Source of the DNA: Macropodus opercularis
Taxonomy: Eukaryota; Chordata; Actinopteri; Anabantiformes; Osphronemidae
NCBI GenBank assembly: GCA_030770545.1
Contig: CM061096.1
Coordinates: forward strand, 9,591,501-9,655,500
DNA: 64,000 bases
Reading direction: 5' to 3'
Position numbers and translations under genes: made by a program. Below are positions 1 through 14,995 of this stretch, one piece after another (within the stretch, counting starts at the first letter, position 1; the number at the start of each line of letters is the position of its first letter). The notes beneath the pieces are model-generated. The model was not told where the DNA came from and did no database searches. It saw only the letters and a list, made by a program, of their open reading frames with translations.

Positions 1-3000
1 TGGTGGAAGCGGTCACAGTTGATCTCCTGCAAACTGCCCTCAGGGTCACTGCAGCTGCACCACTTGCACCTTAAGGTGGCAAATATGTGGAAGTCTACAT
101 TGTACTAAACAATCCCTTCTTCTGATGCGACTCTGAGAAGGATTTGTTGCCTGTTTTCACTGGTTGAAGGATGAGCTGGACTCAGATGGAAGCCCAGGTG
201 CAGTGCGGGCAGCACTGCTCAATCCCAGCACGTTTAGTAGCCAGTAAACGCAGACAATGTGTAAAGTACAGGCTCCCGAACCTAACGGTGGCTGTTAAAA
301 TGCACCTTAACCTTACACTACATGCAGGCTCCTGTACAGCAACTGTGGCTGGGATATCTCTGAAGCCTCCCTTCAGAAAGCTGCCTGCTACAGTAACTCA
401 ATTACTGCACAGAGCTACAGTATACGTTGGCAAGTAGGAATTCATTTTCGCGAGCAGCAAACTGACCATGAATCTCGCTGATCAATAAACAACACTTAAA
501 GCAGCTACACGACGCGTCCAACACAGACGATAAATGAGTTAAAGCGAATTATCCATACGGGCTGCGTAGCGTGTTTTAATTACTTGTGAAACCCGCCCTG
601 CTATCTCGAGCTGTCTGCGTTTCCCATCAGCATTCAATTAAGCACCGCGATCCGTTGATTTGGCAGAGCGAGCTGCACTGCGGCTTTTTGATGCGTCTCC
701 CGGTGTAATGCAAAAAGGCTCATAGCGATGAGTTTCACAAAGACTGAACAAATCCATTTTTTTGTCATATGAGTGCTTGACCAATCGTTGAAGGTGGAGT
801 AAACGTTGATTCTCTCCTTTAATGAAAGCACAATTAAATGTATTTAGAATGTGCTTTTACTGTGAACGCTGCCTTGTAATGTAATTGGTGTGTTAAGTTA
901 TACAAAAAAATCAATGACCTAATGTCTCTTCGCATACAAGCAATAGATTTCAGCGATGGCAGCGATACACAGGAGTTTTTGAATGCTTTACGCTTTAGTT
1001 GAGGGCTCGCAACAGCAGCAAACAAAAGCCCTTTGTCAGAGCCAGATACATCTTGTAATCTTGTAATGACAGTTTAGATATCGTTCTCCACACAACGATT
1101 TCATATTTTCTTCAATTGGAAGCTGTTTAGGCAATAAATATGTGAGGAGAACTCCAAACAACTTAGCTGAAGGCCCTCTCCAGTGACTTTATCAGCTCAT
1201 TCAAAACACCAGAAATGTGTTAAGGGAAAACACTTTGAAGTTCGAAGTGATGTATGATTATCTCCTCCAGTCAGAAATTTGGTGTAAATGAGGCTCCAGT
1301 GTGAAGTACAAGAATTAGGGCAGGAATACCCATCTGCTTCTTCATTTAGCAGTGTTATACCTGTTGCTCAGAGGAAAGGTAACGGTGTCATGCTACAGGA
1401 TACATAACAGGATATATATGTATTTATTGATCTCCAAAGGTCTCAAACCTGCAACCGACAAATCCAGCTGGATGGTAAAAGAAAGTCTGAAGTCATGCCA
1501 CCCCAAAAACGAAACCGTTCTAATGAGGTGCTTAGAGAAATGCTTCACCCATCTGGGTGGGGAGCACGTTGACTGGCGTAGGCAGGCCTCCGGGCTCAGC
1601 GTCATCAAAACACCTTTAGGATGAAGTGCAACACAGGCTGTGAGCCATATGCATCAGAGAACATCAGTGTCCAACCAGGCTAAAGCCCCTCTGGCTTAAT
1701 AGGAGCAAATCCCTGCAGCCAGAATCCAGAATCGCTTGGAAAGCCTTCCCAGAAAAGCTTTTCAGCAGACGAGGGGGCAGCCATTGTTTCTGAAGGATGC
1801 TGTAACATCCACGTGTGCACATTACTTTGGCTTTGTGATATATCTAGTAAGGGCAACAGGCAATATGTTGCATTATAAATAATGTAACAATGATATTTTT
1901 CACAGTTGTTCAGTTATTGAAAATGTCATTATGGGAAACATAATATGGTTGTGTTTGTGTGCTGTTGAGTTTGATTCTCACTGCATCCATTTCTGTCGCT
2001 TCCTGCAGCTCCATGGAGCAGATGTTGTTATAATTAATATTACACAACAGAGTCATTTTCACACAACAAGGATTTATGCTTCATGATTTTAAACCGTAAA
2101 ATATCACACTGTTTTCCCTCCGCAGCCAGTTGTATCTGCGAGATATTATGAGAAAAATAAGTATAGTTTCATCAGGGATAAACTCAGATGAACTGAAATG
2201 GGCAAAGAGATATTCATAGTTTTAATGGACAGTTTTTATATCTCGGCATAGCAGTTAAAAGCCTGTCGGAAAGTATTTTCTCCTCAATTAATCCTCCGCT
2301 TGGTGGTTCACATGATCACATTTCAAATGTGCATTTTCAAGTCAACAGGCACCACTAATCTTTACAAGCCCAGCTGAACGTTGTGTGCAAACCTCCTACA
2401 ATTTGCATGAATCATATATTAATATTCCAACACTGCAGAAACATGTAATGTGTTGCAGGCTTTTCCAGATGTAACAAGCAGGTCTGCTGTTTGTTTTGGT
2501 GAGTGTTTGTGAGTCATGAGGCCCACCTAATGATTGTCTCATTATAAATGGTCTCCACACTGACTTTTACCTCCGCGAGACAGAAGGCTATTAAAATTAT
2601 CCTTTCTTCTCTTTCTGGATGTTCATTATTTGTCACAGTTAAGAATGTTGACATCTCAAACAAAAGCCCTGAAGTGACCATTCTTAGCGTGCTGAGATAA
2701 GCCTCAAATGTCTAGTCTGTCTTCATTAATTCATCGGAACGGTCAGGAATGGGTAGATATTATCATGATGACATCATTATTTGCAAACGAACACACACCC
2801 TACACACAATGCGTTTCTCTAAATAATCTTTGTTTAATGCAAACCAGGAAAGATGGTCCCTACGCAGCTACCTACTAGGTCTGAGAGGAAGAAATGTGTG
2901 TTATTGATAAGGCCCATTGGGTCGTCTCTGTATTCACAATGGCTTACTGCAAAGCACAGCTTTTGACTGTTGTCAGACATTCCCAATAAAGCCTGCAATC

Positions 3001-6000
3001 ATTGTGTCGCCTACTGTAAGTGCTCTAGGAGTCAACGCTCATTTGGACTTGCTTTACCAAGAGAAGCAGAAACTCGGCTCGCGTCCCTCCCAGCACAGTT
3101 GGATCCTTATACATTTCAAAAGTCTTACTGGAGACATAACCCAAAGGCTCTGACAAACCCGAGAGGTCTCTAACGTTGTCGAAATGACAAAGACGTCTCC
3201 GTTTTCCTAACAGCTGTCAGGTTGTTAAAATTCAAACTTTATGGTTTAAGGTAAAGGTTAACCACGTGAGCCTAGAGTGTGTTTTATGATGTTCCTGACA
3301 TTCCAGTAATCGGATCAGACTCCTTATGTCGATTAGTCTTTAGTATCAGAGTGTACCTGTGATATTTCCCCGTTATTCTCAGAACAGATGTTCAGAGCGA
3401 CACCACGGAGCAACACAGGCACCTAAAGAAGATGTTAAAACACGTAATACGGAGATAAATTATACTTGCTTCATTTGTGTTGATTTCATATTCGTTTGGA
3501 ACAGTTCAAATAAATCACTTTGATTGACGCATACGTCATAAACCTTGGCCAGCGTAGGTGTTATACTATAGAAAACAAGCTGAACGATTAGCTTTATGCT
3601 GCTCTCAAGTTATAAACAGACAGTTTTATTTTGCTGTCTTAACCTTTAACCCTGTTGAACATTGGCCTGTTTGATGCATTTCGAGTTCTCTGCCAGGCTT
3701 CGCTTCACTTTCACGTGCGGCCGGTGTGTTTTGTGACGGTGTGACGCTCCCTCTCGCTTTAAAGAGAGTGACGGAGAGCCTCGTCTGGATGTCGCCTGGC
3801 CTGACCATGACAGGGAGGCACACGGCTGCAGGCTGCGTACACATTCCTGCCTACGAGCCACCGATCGGGGAACGCACCTGGAATGAGCCAACGCTACTCT
3901 CTGCAACAGGAGAGGTGGAGGTGGCTCCGAATTCCTGTCAAGACACATCACTCTTGTTCCTTCTGGCAATTTTAAGTAAAGCGGCTACGCAACAAACACA
4001 ACAGAAGCTCACGCGGCCCACCTAGACCTCCTGCCCCACAACTGACAGACTCATCATCTGTGCTGTCCACTGCACAACAGCATATTTATATCTCTAAACC
4101 TACACAGAATGGCAAGACTGTAATCCACAGGCCTTTAAAATCCTCTATGTTTATTATAAGCACATTAAACTCTCGTTAGGTCTGGTTAACGCTGCTCAGG
4201 TTGTCGCTTTAAAATCCCTCCGTCTGCTGACAACATAAGATAGACGTGCTCGGTGTGCACATAACTCTCCTTTCCTATTATTTCACTAGATTCACTGCAC
4301 ATGTCACAGTCTCATAGTCATTAGAACAAGAGACTGATCAACAAACTCAGGATTTCTATAGGGAATAGCACATAAAGACATTGTCTGAAATAGCCTCCCC
4401 GTTCTGCATAACAATCACACATCCAGAGTATTTTTAAATCTGTCAAGAGACTTTTAAAGAAGACAATGCATCGCTTTGGCCTCAGAAACATGTTTTTAGC
4501 ATATTGTCATTCTGCCTGTTTGTATATTCTAGTGGCCACATAGGAAATAATCTGGATTTTCCGCCTTGGTTTATGCTGAGTTTCTGTTCTTTCCTGCACT
4601 TGGACGAACTATTTGTACTTTATCATTGGAATAAATATTGCCTAAAGTGCTGTCATTCCTCTAGAGTGGAGCTATTTCAGAGGTTGCACAGAGGAGTCAG
4701 TGAGGATATTGCCCACATAGGCCGACGTGTTTTCACAGCTGCCTTCACAGAGAGGCCTTGTGAGAAAAATATGTTAAAGAAGGCAGTCAAAGCAGGTAGA
4801 AGTGATCTGAAATACAGAACTGATCAGGGCCTGAAACACTGTGGCAGCCAATTAAAAATAAATATGCCACGGCCTGATACGAGAGGCACCGGGTTATCAG
4901 GTCACTTCCATCTCATAGCAATTAGTTGCCTGTAGAGTCAAGGTTCTTTGGAAAAGTGTTGGAGGTCTGCAGACCCGGCACATGGCAAAGTATCAGACCT
5001 TTGGTGCCGAGAACATTGTATCCTGTGCAGTGATCTCTACAGTGTGCATATCACAGTGACGGCTGACGAACGACCTCTAGGCCGACGTGTAGGCCACTCA
5101 ACCAAACACTTGTTGTTCCCATTCATGCTGCGCAACACGTGGCCTTTATTGGCTACAAAATAAAGAAATGACTTGTATGACCTTTTGAATGTTCCACCAC
5201 TGCCATTAAAATTGACCCGTGGTTCCAATTATTTGCCTTTCTTGTATTCCAGCACAAACGTCTGAAGGAAAAATAACAAGTTAGAGGCAGACAACACGGG
5301 ACTAAAGGGTTAACGCATCAGTTCGTGGACAGTGACAACAGCCACCTCAGCATGAATTGTTCTAAAAACACACGTTTTCAATGAAGCCGCTGTTTTATTG
5401 AGTTTAGCAGGAAGAATGTGTTTTGTAACAGAGCACGTTCAGTTTGACCTTGTCCTGGGCACTCAATTAACCTTTGCTCAGCTTTGAAACGAAACGCTAA
5501 CATTGCTAATATAGAAAAAGCAACAATGAATGAAACTGACACAATTTGTGAGGAGTAGCCAGGCCACTACCCTCTGGTCCTGGACGTCCAGGTCTCGCAT
5601 GTGGAGTTTCTCACAGGACTAACATCACGCATTTGCACTTCTGTGATATTATTATGAACGTGACAAACGAGTGCGGTGATTTAATCCGGAGAGACAAATT
5701 ATAAAAAGCTTTATTCAAGACAGCAGTTTAAAGGATTGGCATGGACCGCAGCCGTTTGGAGAGAAGAAGGAAAAGCAACAACTGGAGTGACAGCGACAAA
5801 ACGCTGATGGAATTAAAAACCTATTCGTTTGTTTGTTGGCCCCCAGAGGCTGGAGCGTAGCTGCTAAAGCTAAACAGCAGAGGATTTGCTGCCTTTTTGA
5901 AAGTTAAACTGATTGGATGGAAAGTAAACACTCGATGGTTACAAGGATAATGTGAATAAAACAGGCAGCCATTAAGTGGTTAGGCAGGAAGGGTTTACAT

Positions 6001-9000
6001 TGATTCATTTGACTGTTCTGCTGAGGTTTCACGTTCTTAAAGTACCTGCTCCTGAGCAAAAAGAAAAGGTTTTTTTATTATTCACTAATATTCATTAATA
6101 TTTGATACATTATCTCTTTCAGCCTATATATTTTGTTGGTCGTCTTCGTTTTGGTTGTGCCGAACTTTGACTTTCACAAATCCTGATGCGCCTGTGGCAC
6201 GTGTTGTTACAAACCTGCCGTTCCTCGTGCAATATCAAAGTTTATGTTGTGTAGTACTGTAGCTACAGCGAGACAAACAATGCAACATTAATACCCAGCC
6301 CGTAGCGCTCAGCGCACCACAGCCTGCATTATTGATGCCTTTTTGTAACTTTGGCGAGGCAGGCATCCCACTGTGTTTGGGGTTTACCGGTTAATCACTC
6401 AACCACAGTAAATGACAACATTTTTCAGGTTGACACACACAAAAAAAAATAAAAAATAAAAACCCAAAACAGTAAAATTTTGATGATCTGATGCTATACA
6501 TGCAGTACTTGCCAGGATTGCGCTCTGGAGGCAAAGGAAGCCGGAAACAAACAATATCATTAAATATAAATGTTTGTCTTCCCTTCTAAAACAAAGTGTT
6601 TTACCAAGTAATGGATTGTTCAGATAGCAATTGAGACAGAGAGACAAAGGGTATTCAAGCAAACAATGTGGTCCTTCGAGAGGATATGATCGCAGTGAAA
6701 AAAGTACTATTTCTTGTGCGTAAGTGTGCGCAGACAGTGGAAGTGCTGGGGAAAACGTACACACTCTCAAACTTTCGCTAGCTTGACAAGGCCTGTCTAC
6801 GACTATTACATTTTTACTTGTGAACTGCGCTTTCTTTGATGTTCCGTTCTGACATCCAATGTTCATCAAGTCTGCTACTTAAAATCATCTCTCACGGCCG
6901 TGGAGCTGTTCCCTCTTAGATGTGTTCTTTTGTCTAAAGCGCCTCTTCCGTCGTTCTTTTCAGTCCACTAATTGGCATACGTGAACATGCACCAGTGACA
7001 CCAGGACGTGTTTTTTTTAATCCGGTGTTGCGATGAGATGCCGGTGAATTTGAGATCTGCTCACATGATTGAGAAGCTGCTGTAAAATAAAACCAAACAA
7101 ACTGAACAGGTGCCTTTAAGAATTAATAAGAGATTTTCTGTCACTCTCCAGAACAGAGGCCTAGGTTGTCAAAGCACGAGGCCTGCAGGGTCAAAAGTCA
7201 GTGACATCAATATGGATCTAAGCGCTATCAGTTATTGCCATCTGTCTTCCTTGTGATGTTTCAGGTACAGATTAAGGTTCAGGTTTATTGAATACCCACA
7301 CATATTTGTTGGCAAACCGAATAAAATGTCACTCCTCATGGACCTCAGTGCAGCACAGTGTACACATGGGCAACAGTGAGCACCTCCAATTTAGCCTCAA
7401 CCTGGATGTAAACACGCACAGTGTGACTCTCCTTCAGTAGCACACGGTACATACGTGTCTGCCAGGTCGCCATTTAAATCAAATTCATAGAAATAAACTC
7501 ACCTGGATATTTTTTTATTTTCATTTTATGTCTTAACTTCAAGGTAGAAAACAACAGTGTCCTAATCAACAATAGACAGATTTTTGTTGTAGCTCTTCAC
7601 ATGTTTAACTCTGGGGAAAACATAACCTCTGTTCAGTTTTACTTTGAAGCCCTGTCTGAAGCGTGTGAAGCTGCAGGGCTTATTTACTCCTCTCGTCCAT
7701 CAGCCACACGTCAAAAACACTTTTAAACTCATATCACTTCATCTGAGCGAGAAGAAATAAAATAGCATGGTAAAATGAGAAATGCAACTAATAATGACAG
7801 GCACAGCGGCAATGATAAAAGGCGTGTGAATACACAGCACTGACATGTAACAGCCGTGGCCAGGTTTAATATCAAATGAAAAAAAAAAGTCCATAGATAG
7901 ATAGATTCAATAAAAACTTACAAGTTCTAAAATGTCTAATCTAATCATATTTATAATGTTTTTGGCTTTGAAATGAAATAAAAGTGACTTTTCACATTGT
8001 ACAGGTACATTTAAAAACAAACGGGCAAAGTAGCACAGCGTCACGTTAAAAGGATCTTCTACTACATGCAACAGTGAACGCTTGACGTTTCAATCGCGCG
8101 GCGTCAGTCGTGATTTTGTGCTGGGGATCACCTGTGGTCGCTGACCTACAGGCGGGGTTGTGTGAGCCATAGTTATTTTATTTGAGAATGGAACAAACAA
8201 TGATTATTATTAAAATGAATAACAGTAAAAAACAGACAAACTAATTGAGCGTGTTAAATGTCCTGGAGCCAAATGAGGGATGACTAACTGCATCCTTGGA
8301 AATACAAAGCTGCATTAGGGTTTGGGAAACAAAGAGTCATTGTACTCTTTACCAAACACCGCAGCAAGCTGAGGCATATGGTTTCGTGCCAGATACATAA
8401 AATCAGCAATCAGCAGAAACCGCGTGCCAAGGAACAACCCCATGATTTTCAAATTCGCTGTGACCATGATGGAAATCCTAAATAAGCTGTGTGCTGCTTG
8501 CTTGTCTTTTTTATCAGAGCGTGATGTGCTGTCTGTTAAGCTTCAAACAAGCAATGAAGGCAGCCAGACACGAGAAATACAGATGGTAATGCTTTTACTA
8601 ATTTACAGGACTCATGTCCAACATTTGAGACAAGCCAACGTGGAGCGAGTAAGAGTTATTCCCCCTCCAGATTGCCACACTGCGAAGCACTGGTCTCTTC
8701 ATGAGCTCTATTGGTTTGATTTCTCTGTGACAATGAAAGACTGTAAAAATAGACATTGATCAAAGGCACATCTGGGACTGGTGAAAAAGAAAGAATTCAT
8801 CAGCCGTCAGAGAAAGTGGGTCTGCGGCTTACGTCTAAAAGCAAAGTTGAAACTCGCAAGTCTGCTCGGAGAGCCAGGTGCTCGAAACCACCTGAGGTCA
8901 CAGAGTCCCCTCCCACGTGGGCTTCCATGCCCCATGCAGGCGCTATCAATGTTTAAAAGCTTTATAAAGCACACGGAGACTAAGAGGCAGAAAAGGGGTT

Positions 9001-12000
9001 TGTCATATAAAACTAAAAGCAAGAGAGAAAACTATTAGAGCGAGAATCAGGGGAGGGAGAAAAGGCAGAGTTTGGGGAGTGGACCTGGTGGATGGGGGGG
9101 GGTTATATCTTCAAAACCTCTTATTTCTAAAACTCAAAGTGGGTCACTCAGTTTGGACAGTTTCAGTCAGGCACATCTAACAAATCGTCTCTCCCTAGTT
9201 AAAAGCAGACTAGGACACAAACATGAAAAATTGATGGGAAACAAAAGACGGCGCTTCCTGATTACCAATTAAATATCTGAGTTTTGACAGGGTTTGCTCA
9301 TAAAAATAACACAAAGCGTCTGCTAAACACTTGACGATGATTTATTTAACAAAGCCTCTGCCGAAAGGAGCCGTCCTGTACCTCACAGCATGCAGCTTAT
9401 ATAATTCAATTATCTGCTATACACGCGTTGGGCTTAATTACGTCCCGAAGCTGGAGCTGGAGAGAGAAACGCCTTTATTGGCGATGTGGCGCTTTTCAGG
9501 ATGACTCTCACCAGCCTCCGCGTAACACGCCGTAGCACAGTGTCATGCCTGCGCTTCATAGAGACGATCGCGATCCAGAAACCTGCAGCTCTACGACAAC
9601 TAGCAGTAGAAGTGGGCCGGGTGGGCAAGTCTTTACTCGAGACGCTACGAGTCATTACTAAGTGCGAGGGTATTCCTGGTAGCAAGCAGCATGTGTGTGA
9701 ATAATTGCTTCTGATTTGGAAAAGCAACACGGAGACATGCGAAGAGAGTTGAAGTGGGCTGTATGTTTTCTTTGACAGAGCGTGAATCACAGCTTTGCCC
9801 TCGACGGCGAGAGCTTCATACCAGGAAGACTTTTTACCTCCGCTGTCCGTCGTTCTGATAAAAGTGCAGAGAAATATTTGATCGTCGGCTGATAAACTTG
9901 CGTCCTGCTTGGTGACTCTACAGAATCGTCTGCGGCGCATAAATACTTAAATAAAGCCTCTTCTATACATAATTACTGACATATCTAGATTAAACACACA
10001 CTGTAGGTTCCGTAGAACCACCTCTCTGTGTGGAGACCGCGTGGAGAGTCCTCATACTGAGGGAACGTTAAGTAGCGTGTCATCAAACTGAGCCTCATTA
10101 GCAGCAGCATCATTAGGCTAAACCAACACTCAGCCGTCAGACAGCGCTTAATGAAATATCTGCGTCTCAGAAGAAATCTCTTTTCCACCGGCCAGGGCCG
10201 AGCGCTCCCGCTGCGTTTCGTGTACGTTTCAAGTTGTCAGCGTTCGCCATGTCACGTTCCTGAGCATAGCACTGTGAAAGCAACCCGCTGTGCTGTAAAC
10301 GAGATGAGATGAATCCTGTTGAGAGGTGGCTGCGCAATCTGTCTGTTTCTCGTGCGCCTCTGACCTTCTAATGATCGAGTCACGATGGCAACCTTGTCTA
10401 AAACTGCGACTCGGGCCGGAGTCTGAGGAGGACGATACGAACGGCTAACACCCATTCCCTACCACCTCGGAAAGCCGATAACGAAATCCCTTTGACATTA
10501 GGGAGGAAGCTGCCCTCCCATTTCAATTACCTGGGAAACAGAAGCCAAACTGTATTGTGATTATTTCTTTGATGGCATTTGTCATTTCAGAGCGATGGGA
10601 AAACTGTCGAGTAGGGCTAACCCTCTTCTAAACTGGCACATAGATTTCCAGCTAATCCGGGCGGGAGATGGAGAATGAATGAGTAAACACGGAATAGAAC
10701 TAAGCAAGCAAACACTTTTAGCCACTGCTCAGAGCATGTCCTAAAGTGAAAGCAGTAGAAATGCTGCTAAATTGTCGTCCCCCCCGAAACAGAGGATGAG
10801 TTGATCTTATTTCAAACTGAGGAAAAAAGCTGCAAACCTGTATGTGGTTTGTGTTACTTATTTATTACGCTGCTTAAGCTGTTTTAGGCTGTGAAGCATG
10901 TTTACAAAGTGCACCTAGTCTCAAAATGGCTCAGAATAACCACTGGATGAGTCGGGTGTGTGTTTTTAAATAGAAATACTGTGGCGGGTCACTGTAAGCA
11001 ATAGGCCTGGGGCAAAATGTCGCTAAAAGCTAGGGTCTACTCAGAGCTCCTACGTGATACACACAGTGTTTAATGGCATGAAAACACTCAGGGTCAGTGC
11101 TGGCGTTTCTTTGTGTTTGTTTTGGTAATGGCAGAGCATCTCCGCTGATATGTGCTTCAGTAATTAATGAGGTCGCGGGATCGTAGTCGCATTGTGCTTC
11201 ACGATACTGTACAATTAAATAAATGTCACCTTGCAGTTAAATTCAGACTTTGTTCACGGATCAACTCCGCTGCAACACTCACTGTCTTCTGGTTTCTCAT
11301 TGCATGTTACTCACCCTGTAGTCGACGTTTAATACCTGTTCTGATCGCGTTTTGATTTCGACACCAACTGCTCCTGGCTCTGGTGAGTCATCGCGCATGG
11401 GTCGGCACAGAGGACACCGAGCCGGCGCTGCTGCCTGATGAACAGCGTCCTACTGTACGTGTCTGCTCGTGCCACTGTCTGTACAGTGTCTGTTCTCTGT
11501 GCCTTCCATTTGTAAACACCACCTGGCAAATATTTACTTAAGCAGGACATGTATTACACATATTGTTATGTTTTTTGTCATACTTGCAATACTATTATTC
11601 AAACACTGCCTAAAACAAGGCAAAATAGTCCAAGAAAAGCATTCAGCAAATAATATTTTGAGCTTGTCTCTTTTTCTTCTATCGTTCTTTGACACTTTGA
11701 AAGGAGACGTGGAATAAGAATCACGCCAGAAACACTGATGTTCGCCACTTCAACCGTGCTTCTATTATATTGGTTGCTTACGTAGCTGACCTAATAAAAT
11801 CGATCTCGCTCGAGGCCGACGTGAAGATTTTATTATTTTAGTTCACTGTGGTGAAGTTTGCAGTTTCGGACCGTGTTATTTTAGAAAGTAATCCGTGTTA
11901 GGTATCCTTCAGCGCTGTCCGTAGTTAAAGTAGCACAGCGAGGTGATGATGAATAACTCGGAAGGCGAATCCCATTTCTCTTCCTGATAAATGTTATCCT

Positions 12001-14830
12001 GCCTTTTTTTTCTGCACCGTGTTCCACACTCTGTTCTTGTCCACTTGCAGTAAGTGTCCCTTGAGATAGTGTCACCAGAAGGGTACGCTGAGCACTTTAA
12101 CACTGCACCAGCACCCTCCTCACTCTCGAGACGCTCTGTGTCTCTCATCAAGTATCCAACCAGACACGGTCAAGCACGTTCAAAGGTTATCTGTGGACAT
12201 TGTGTGTAGCCATTTAAGATAACACCCTGAGCGCAGTGCACGAGCCGGGTGACAGAGTGGTGCTCTCACCAAGCGCCAAAGCAAAAGCACAAAGACGTTG
12301 CAAGTTTAAAAAGCGTATATTTTGCTTTATGACAGGTTTCCTCCCTTCGCGCAGTTTCTACCAAAGTAAACAACACCCTTAAACCCTGGCTAAACTGTGT
12401 GATTTTCAGAAAACTGAAACAAAATACGTCTCGGGAGAGGAGAAACAGAGAAGTGTGCTGGTTTGATTTGCAGCAGAGACAGCGAAGACGAGAACTTGAA
12501 AGACGCAGGTTTACTAGAGTGCAGCGAGGCTTCCCCCGACACACACTAAATTATCTTTCTCACTTTGAAATTTAGAAGCAGAACTAGAATTGGAAAACAG
12601 CCTTTGGGAAAAGATGGACATCTGTTACGGGAGAGAAAAATGCTACATGGATTTTGTCTGTACTGCGTCAAATCTTTATTGAAATCATTTATGTTGCAAT
12701 TTCTTAACAAAATAAATATTTAACTCAATGTTTGAATGCATTTATGAGGTTTCCTAACGCTGTACATTATCCTGTCTGAGCCACGTTTAACAAGGACTGT
12801 TTTTCCGCGACATTTAGTGAAGCTTGTTTTTTTTGGTTCCACAGGCCTGTGATTAGATTCACAGTATGCGACAAGCCCTTGAGTGAGAGGCCTGCAGATA
12901 AATTGTGCACTGAGTGATGCCATTTGTGTGCAAATGTTAACACTTACAATTTTCTTGTGGAGATTTTAAACTGCTTTGCTTCCAATTAGAGCCGGAGACC
13001 ACAAATCAAGAGGACGGTGAGGGATGTTGAAGACTTTATCTTGTCCCCAACACTATTTGAACATTAAAGCAGCATTTGCTGTGAATGGAAAGATGTATGT
13101 CCTTTTAACGTTCTTGTCATAAAGCACGGGTTTCCTAATGCCCCTTCAGCGGCTGATAAAGAGGTGAAAAGGCCTTGACTGGGATAAATTAAGTTTCTGC
13201 TCCTGACGAGGGGCTTTGGCTGTCGCCCTCTATATTTAACACTTCGTAAAATCAGAGGAGCATTTACAAGCAAATGTTTTCATTTAACAGTGACTGTACA
13301 GAGTAGCAGGAGATGTAAGGATCTTTTCAGTCAACTGGAGAGGAAACCAAGAAAACAAACAGGTTTGAACTTCAGGTTACTCCGTCAGAACTAGTCAAGA
13401 TGAGCTGTGTCACTGTAGCAGAAACCAAAAGCATCTCTAGTTGTTCAGGGTGAGACGATTATCAAACGACTGGACTCAGCCCACCTAACCTGAATTCAGA
13501 GAGGTATCAGAGTATCCGAAGCAGTTTGACAAGCTCTTAACGGCCGTTCATTTACAGTAGCTATGGAAAACCTGGAGGAGCGATGGCTGCTGCTCTTTGT
13601 GAAAGAGACCCTACTCTGTGGCCCTGAGCTTGACAGACTCAAAAAGCTACATCACAAAAGAAAGCTGAGAAAGGCTCACTCTTATTAAACCCCCGCACTC
13701 CAGACTCAAAAGAAGCCTGGAACTGCCAACCCATTCTCCAGCCGTATTTGTGAGCGTACGGTCAGGGCGCACACAGACCGACTCTCACCCCGTGTGAACA
13801 CGCTGCTCCACTCAGTCCTTTGAATGGGAGAAGTGCACGCAGTCGTGCAGCAGGAACCCACTTCGCTTACAGTACTGACAGACAGACTGATACAACATCC
13901 CCACAGCAATGCTACCAATACGGCCTCAGACATTTGTGCTATTTTCTGTTGCTGTCAAATGTGTCTTACTGTTCTCTCTTACTCCTTACACTTCACTTGA
14001 TTTAATGAGACCTGCATATATGATTACTGACAAGATTCAATAAGATTCAATACAACATAAATATTCAGCAAATGTAAATGAGCCTCCTGAACCTAATTAA
14101 AAGACTGCGGTTGTTTATACAGTGTGCAAATTGGGGTTTGCTGCCCAGGCTGTAAAAATGTAGCACAAGCAGCCTGTAAACAAGAAGCGTGAATGGAAAA
14201 AGAGGACGTCTAGAGCCTTTTCTTAGCGAACTACAGTAGATGAGCTCGGCCTTTTGTGCCAGTCCAGAGCTTCACGAGCAGCTCGACGCTCCTGGTCAGT
14301 CGGAGAAAAAGTACAGATGCTTAATTTTTAACCTGTCTCTTCACTTATTCATTTTCGGCGTGCACGGTGCCGAGTGTCAAACATCCAGGCTTGAAAGGAG
14401 CTATCTTGTGCAACAGAGGAAGTCAGTCATGCAGTGTAATGTTAGAGCAGCGGCAGCTAAGAGCAGGTTTGTGTAGCACACACTCAAATGTTTTAATATA
14501 AGCAGGTGAAACATGCACAGTGTACTAATTTAAATAATCCCACATCAGATGCCCAAGCAATTAAACTATTAGGTCAATTAGGCTAAAAGCTTTTGTTGAG
14601 GCCATTTCCTTCCATAATGTATGAAATGTGTCTGGTTGGTCATCAAATTCTATTAGTTCAAACGCATTTGAAGACAGAAACAAGTTGCAGAGCAATTACT
14701 GTATGAGATACGTTAAAGCTGGGACCAAGGTTGTTTTTTTTTCTTGTTTGTCTTTTTGCATGTGATCCGTTCTTGTCCGATTTGAGAGGGACACTGAAAA
14801 GGTAAAGCGTAAACCCTCAATGTGTGCAGA
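1..14830. other. Intronic stretch without a recognised gene
   Basis: Mixed-composition unique DNA. It has short A- or T-rich tracts (for example near 6440-6470 and 7880-7890) and a few open frames of 60-170 codons. The longest (4504-4935 plus, 6399-6869 and 9434-9940 minus) have no domain, signal or codon bias that I can recognise. I see no intact transposon, RNA gene or array. Confidence 0.6.
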
Positions 14831-14834
14831 GGAG

Positions 14835-14995
14835 ACGCGACACAAACGTTTTGAAGTGCCGACGAGGTCAAACGCGGTAGCGAAGTGCGGCGCAGACAGT
14901 CCACGCTCACGTGACACGCGTTTCAGGTCGCGCAGCGTCCAGCATCACTACAGCCAACACAGGGAAGACGAATGTGCGCAAACAGCATAAAACGC
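14835..14995. promoter_or_regulatory. CpG-dense islet inside the intron
   Basis: About 17 CpG dinucleotides occur in the roughly 105 bases from 14835 to 14938, and several more follow to 15001. The flanks are ordinary AT-rich DNA. A perfect E-box CACGTG sits at 14908-14913 in the context TCACGTGAC, a site used by USF, MITF/TFE and MYC-type factors. The patch could be an intronic promoter or enhancer kept unmethylated. No credible first exon is visible beside it. Confidence 0.35.

Noticed and set aside
4504..4935. Plus-strand open frame of 143 residues
   Set aside because: Starts with TTG and has no protein features; consistent with chance.
4718..5090. 13-base word TAGGCCGACGTGT occurring twice exactly 360 bases apart
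   Set aside because: Dozens of repeated 13-mers are expected by chance in 64 kb, and the flanks of the two copies do not match.
9434..9940. Minus-strand open frame of 168 residues with a true ATG
   Set aside because: Basic, low-information peptide with no family motif; overlaps another open frame on the plus strand in CpG-rich DNA.
13706..13933. Minus-strand open frame with a hydrophobic, signal-like start
   Set aside because: The leader is interrupted by many Cys/Ser, the rest has no feature, and a plus-strand frame overlaps; weaker than the candidate at 45937-46194.
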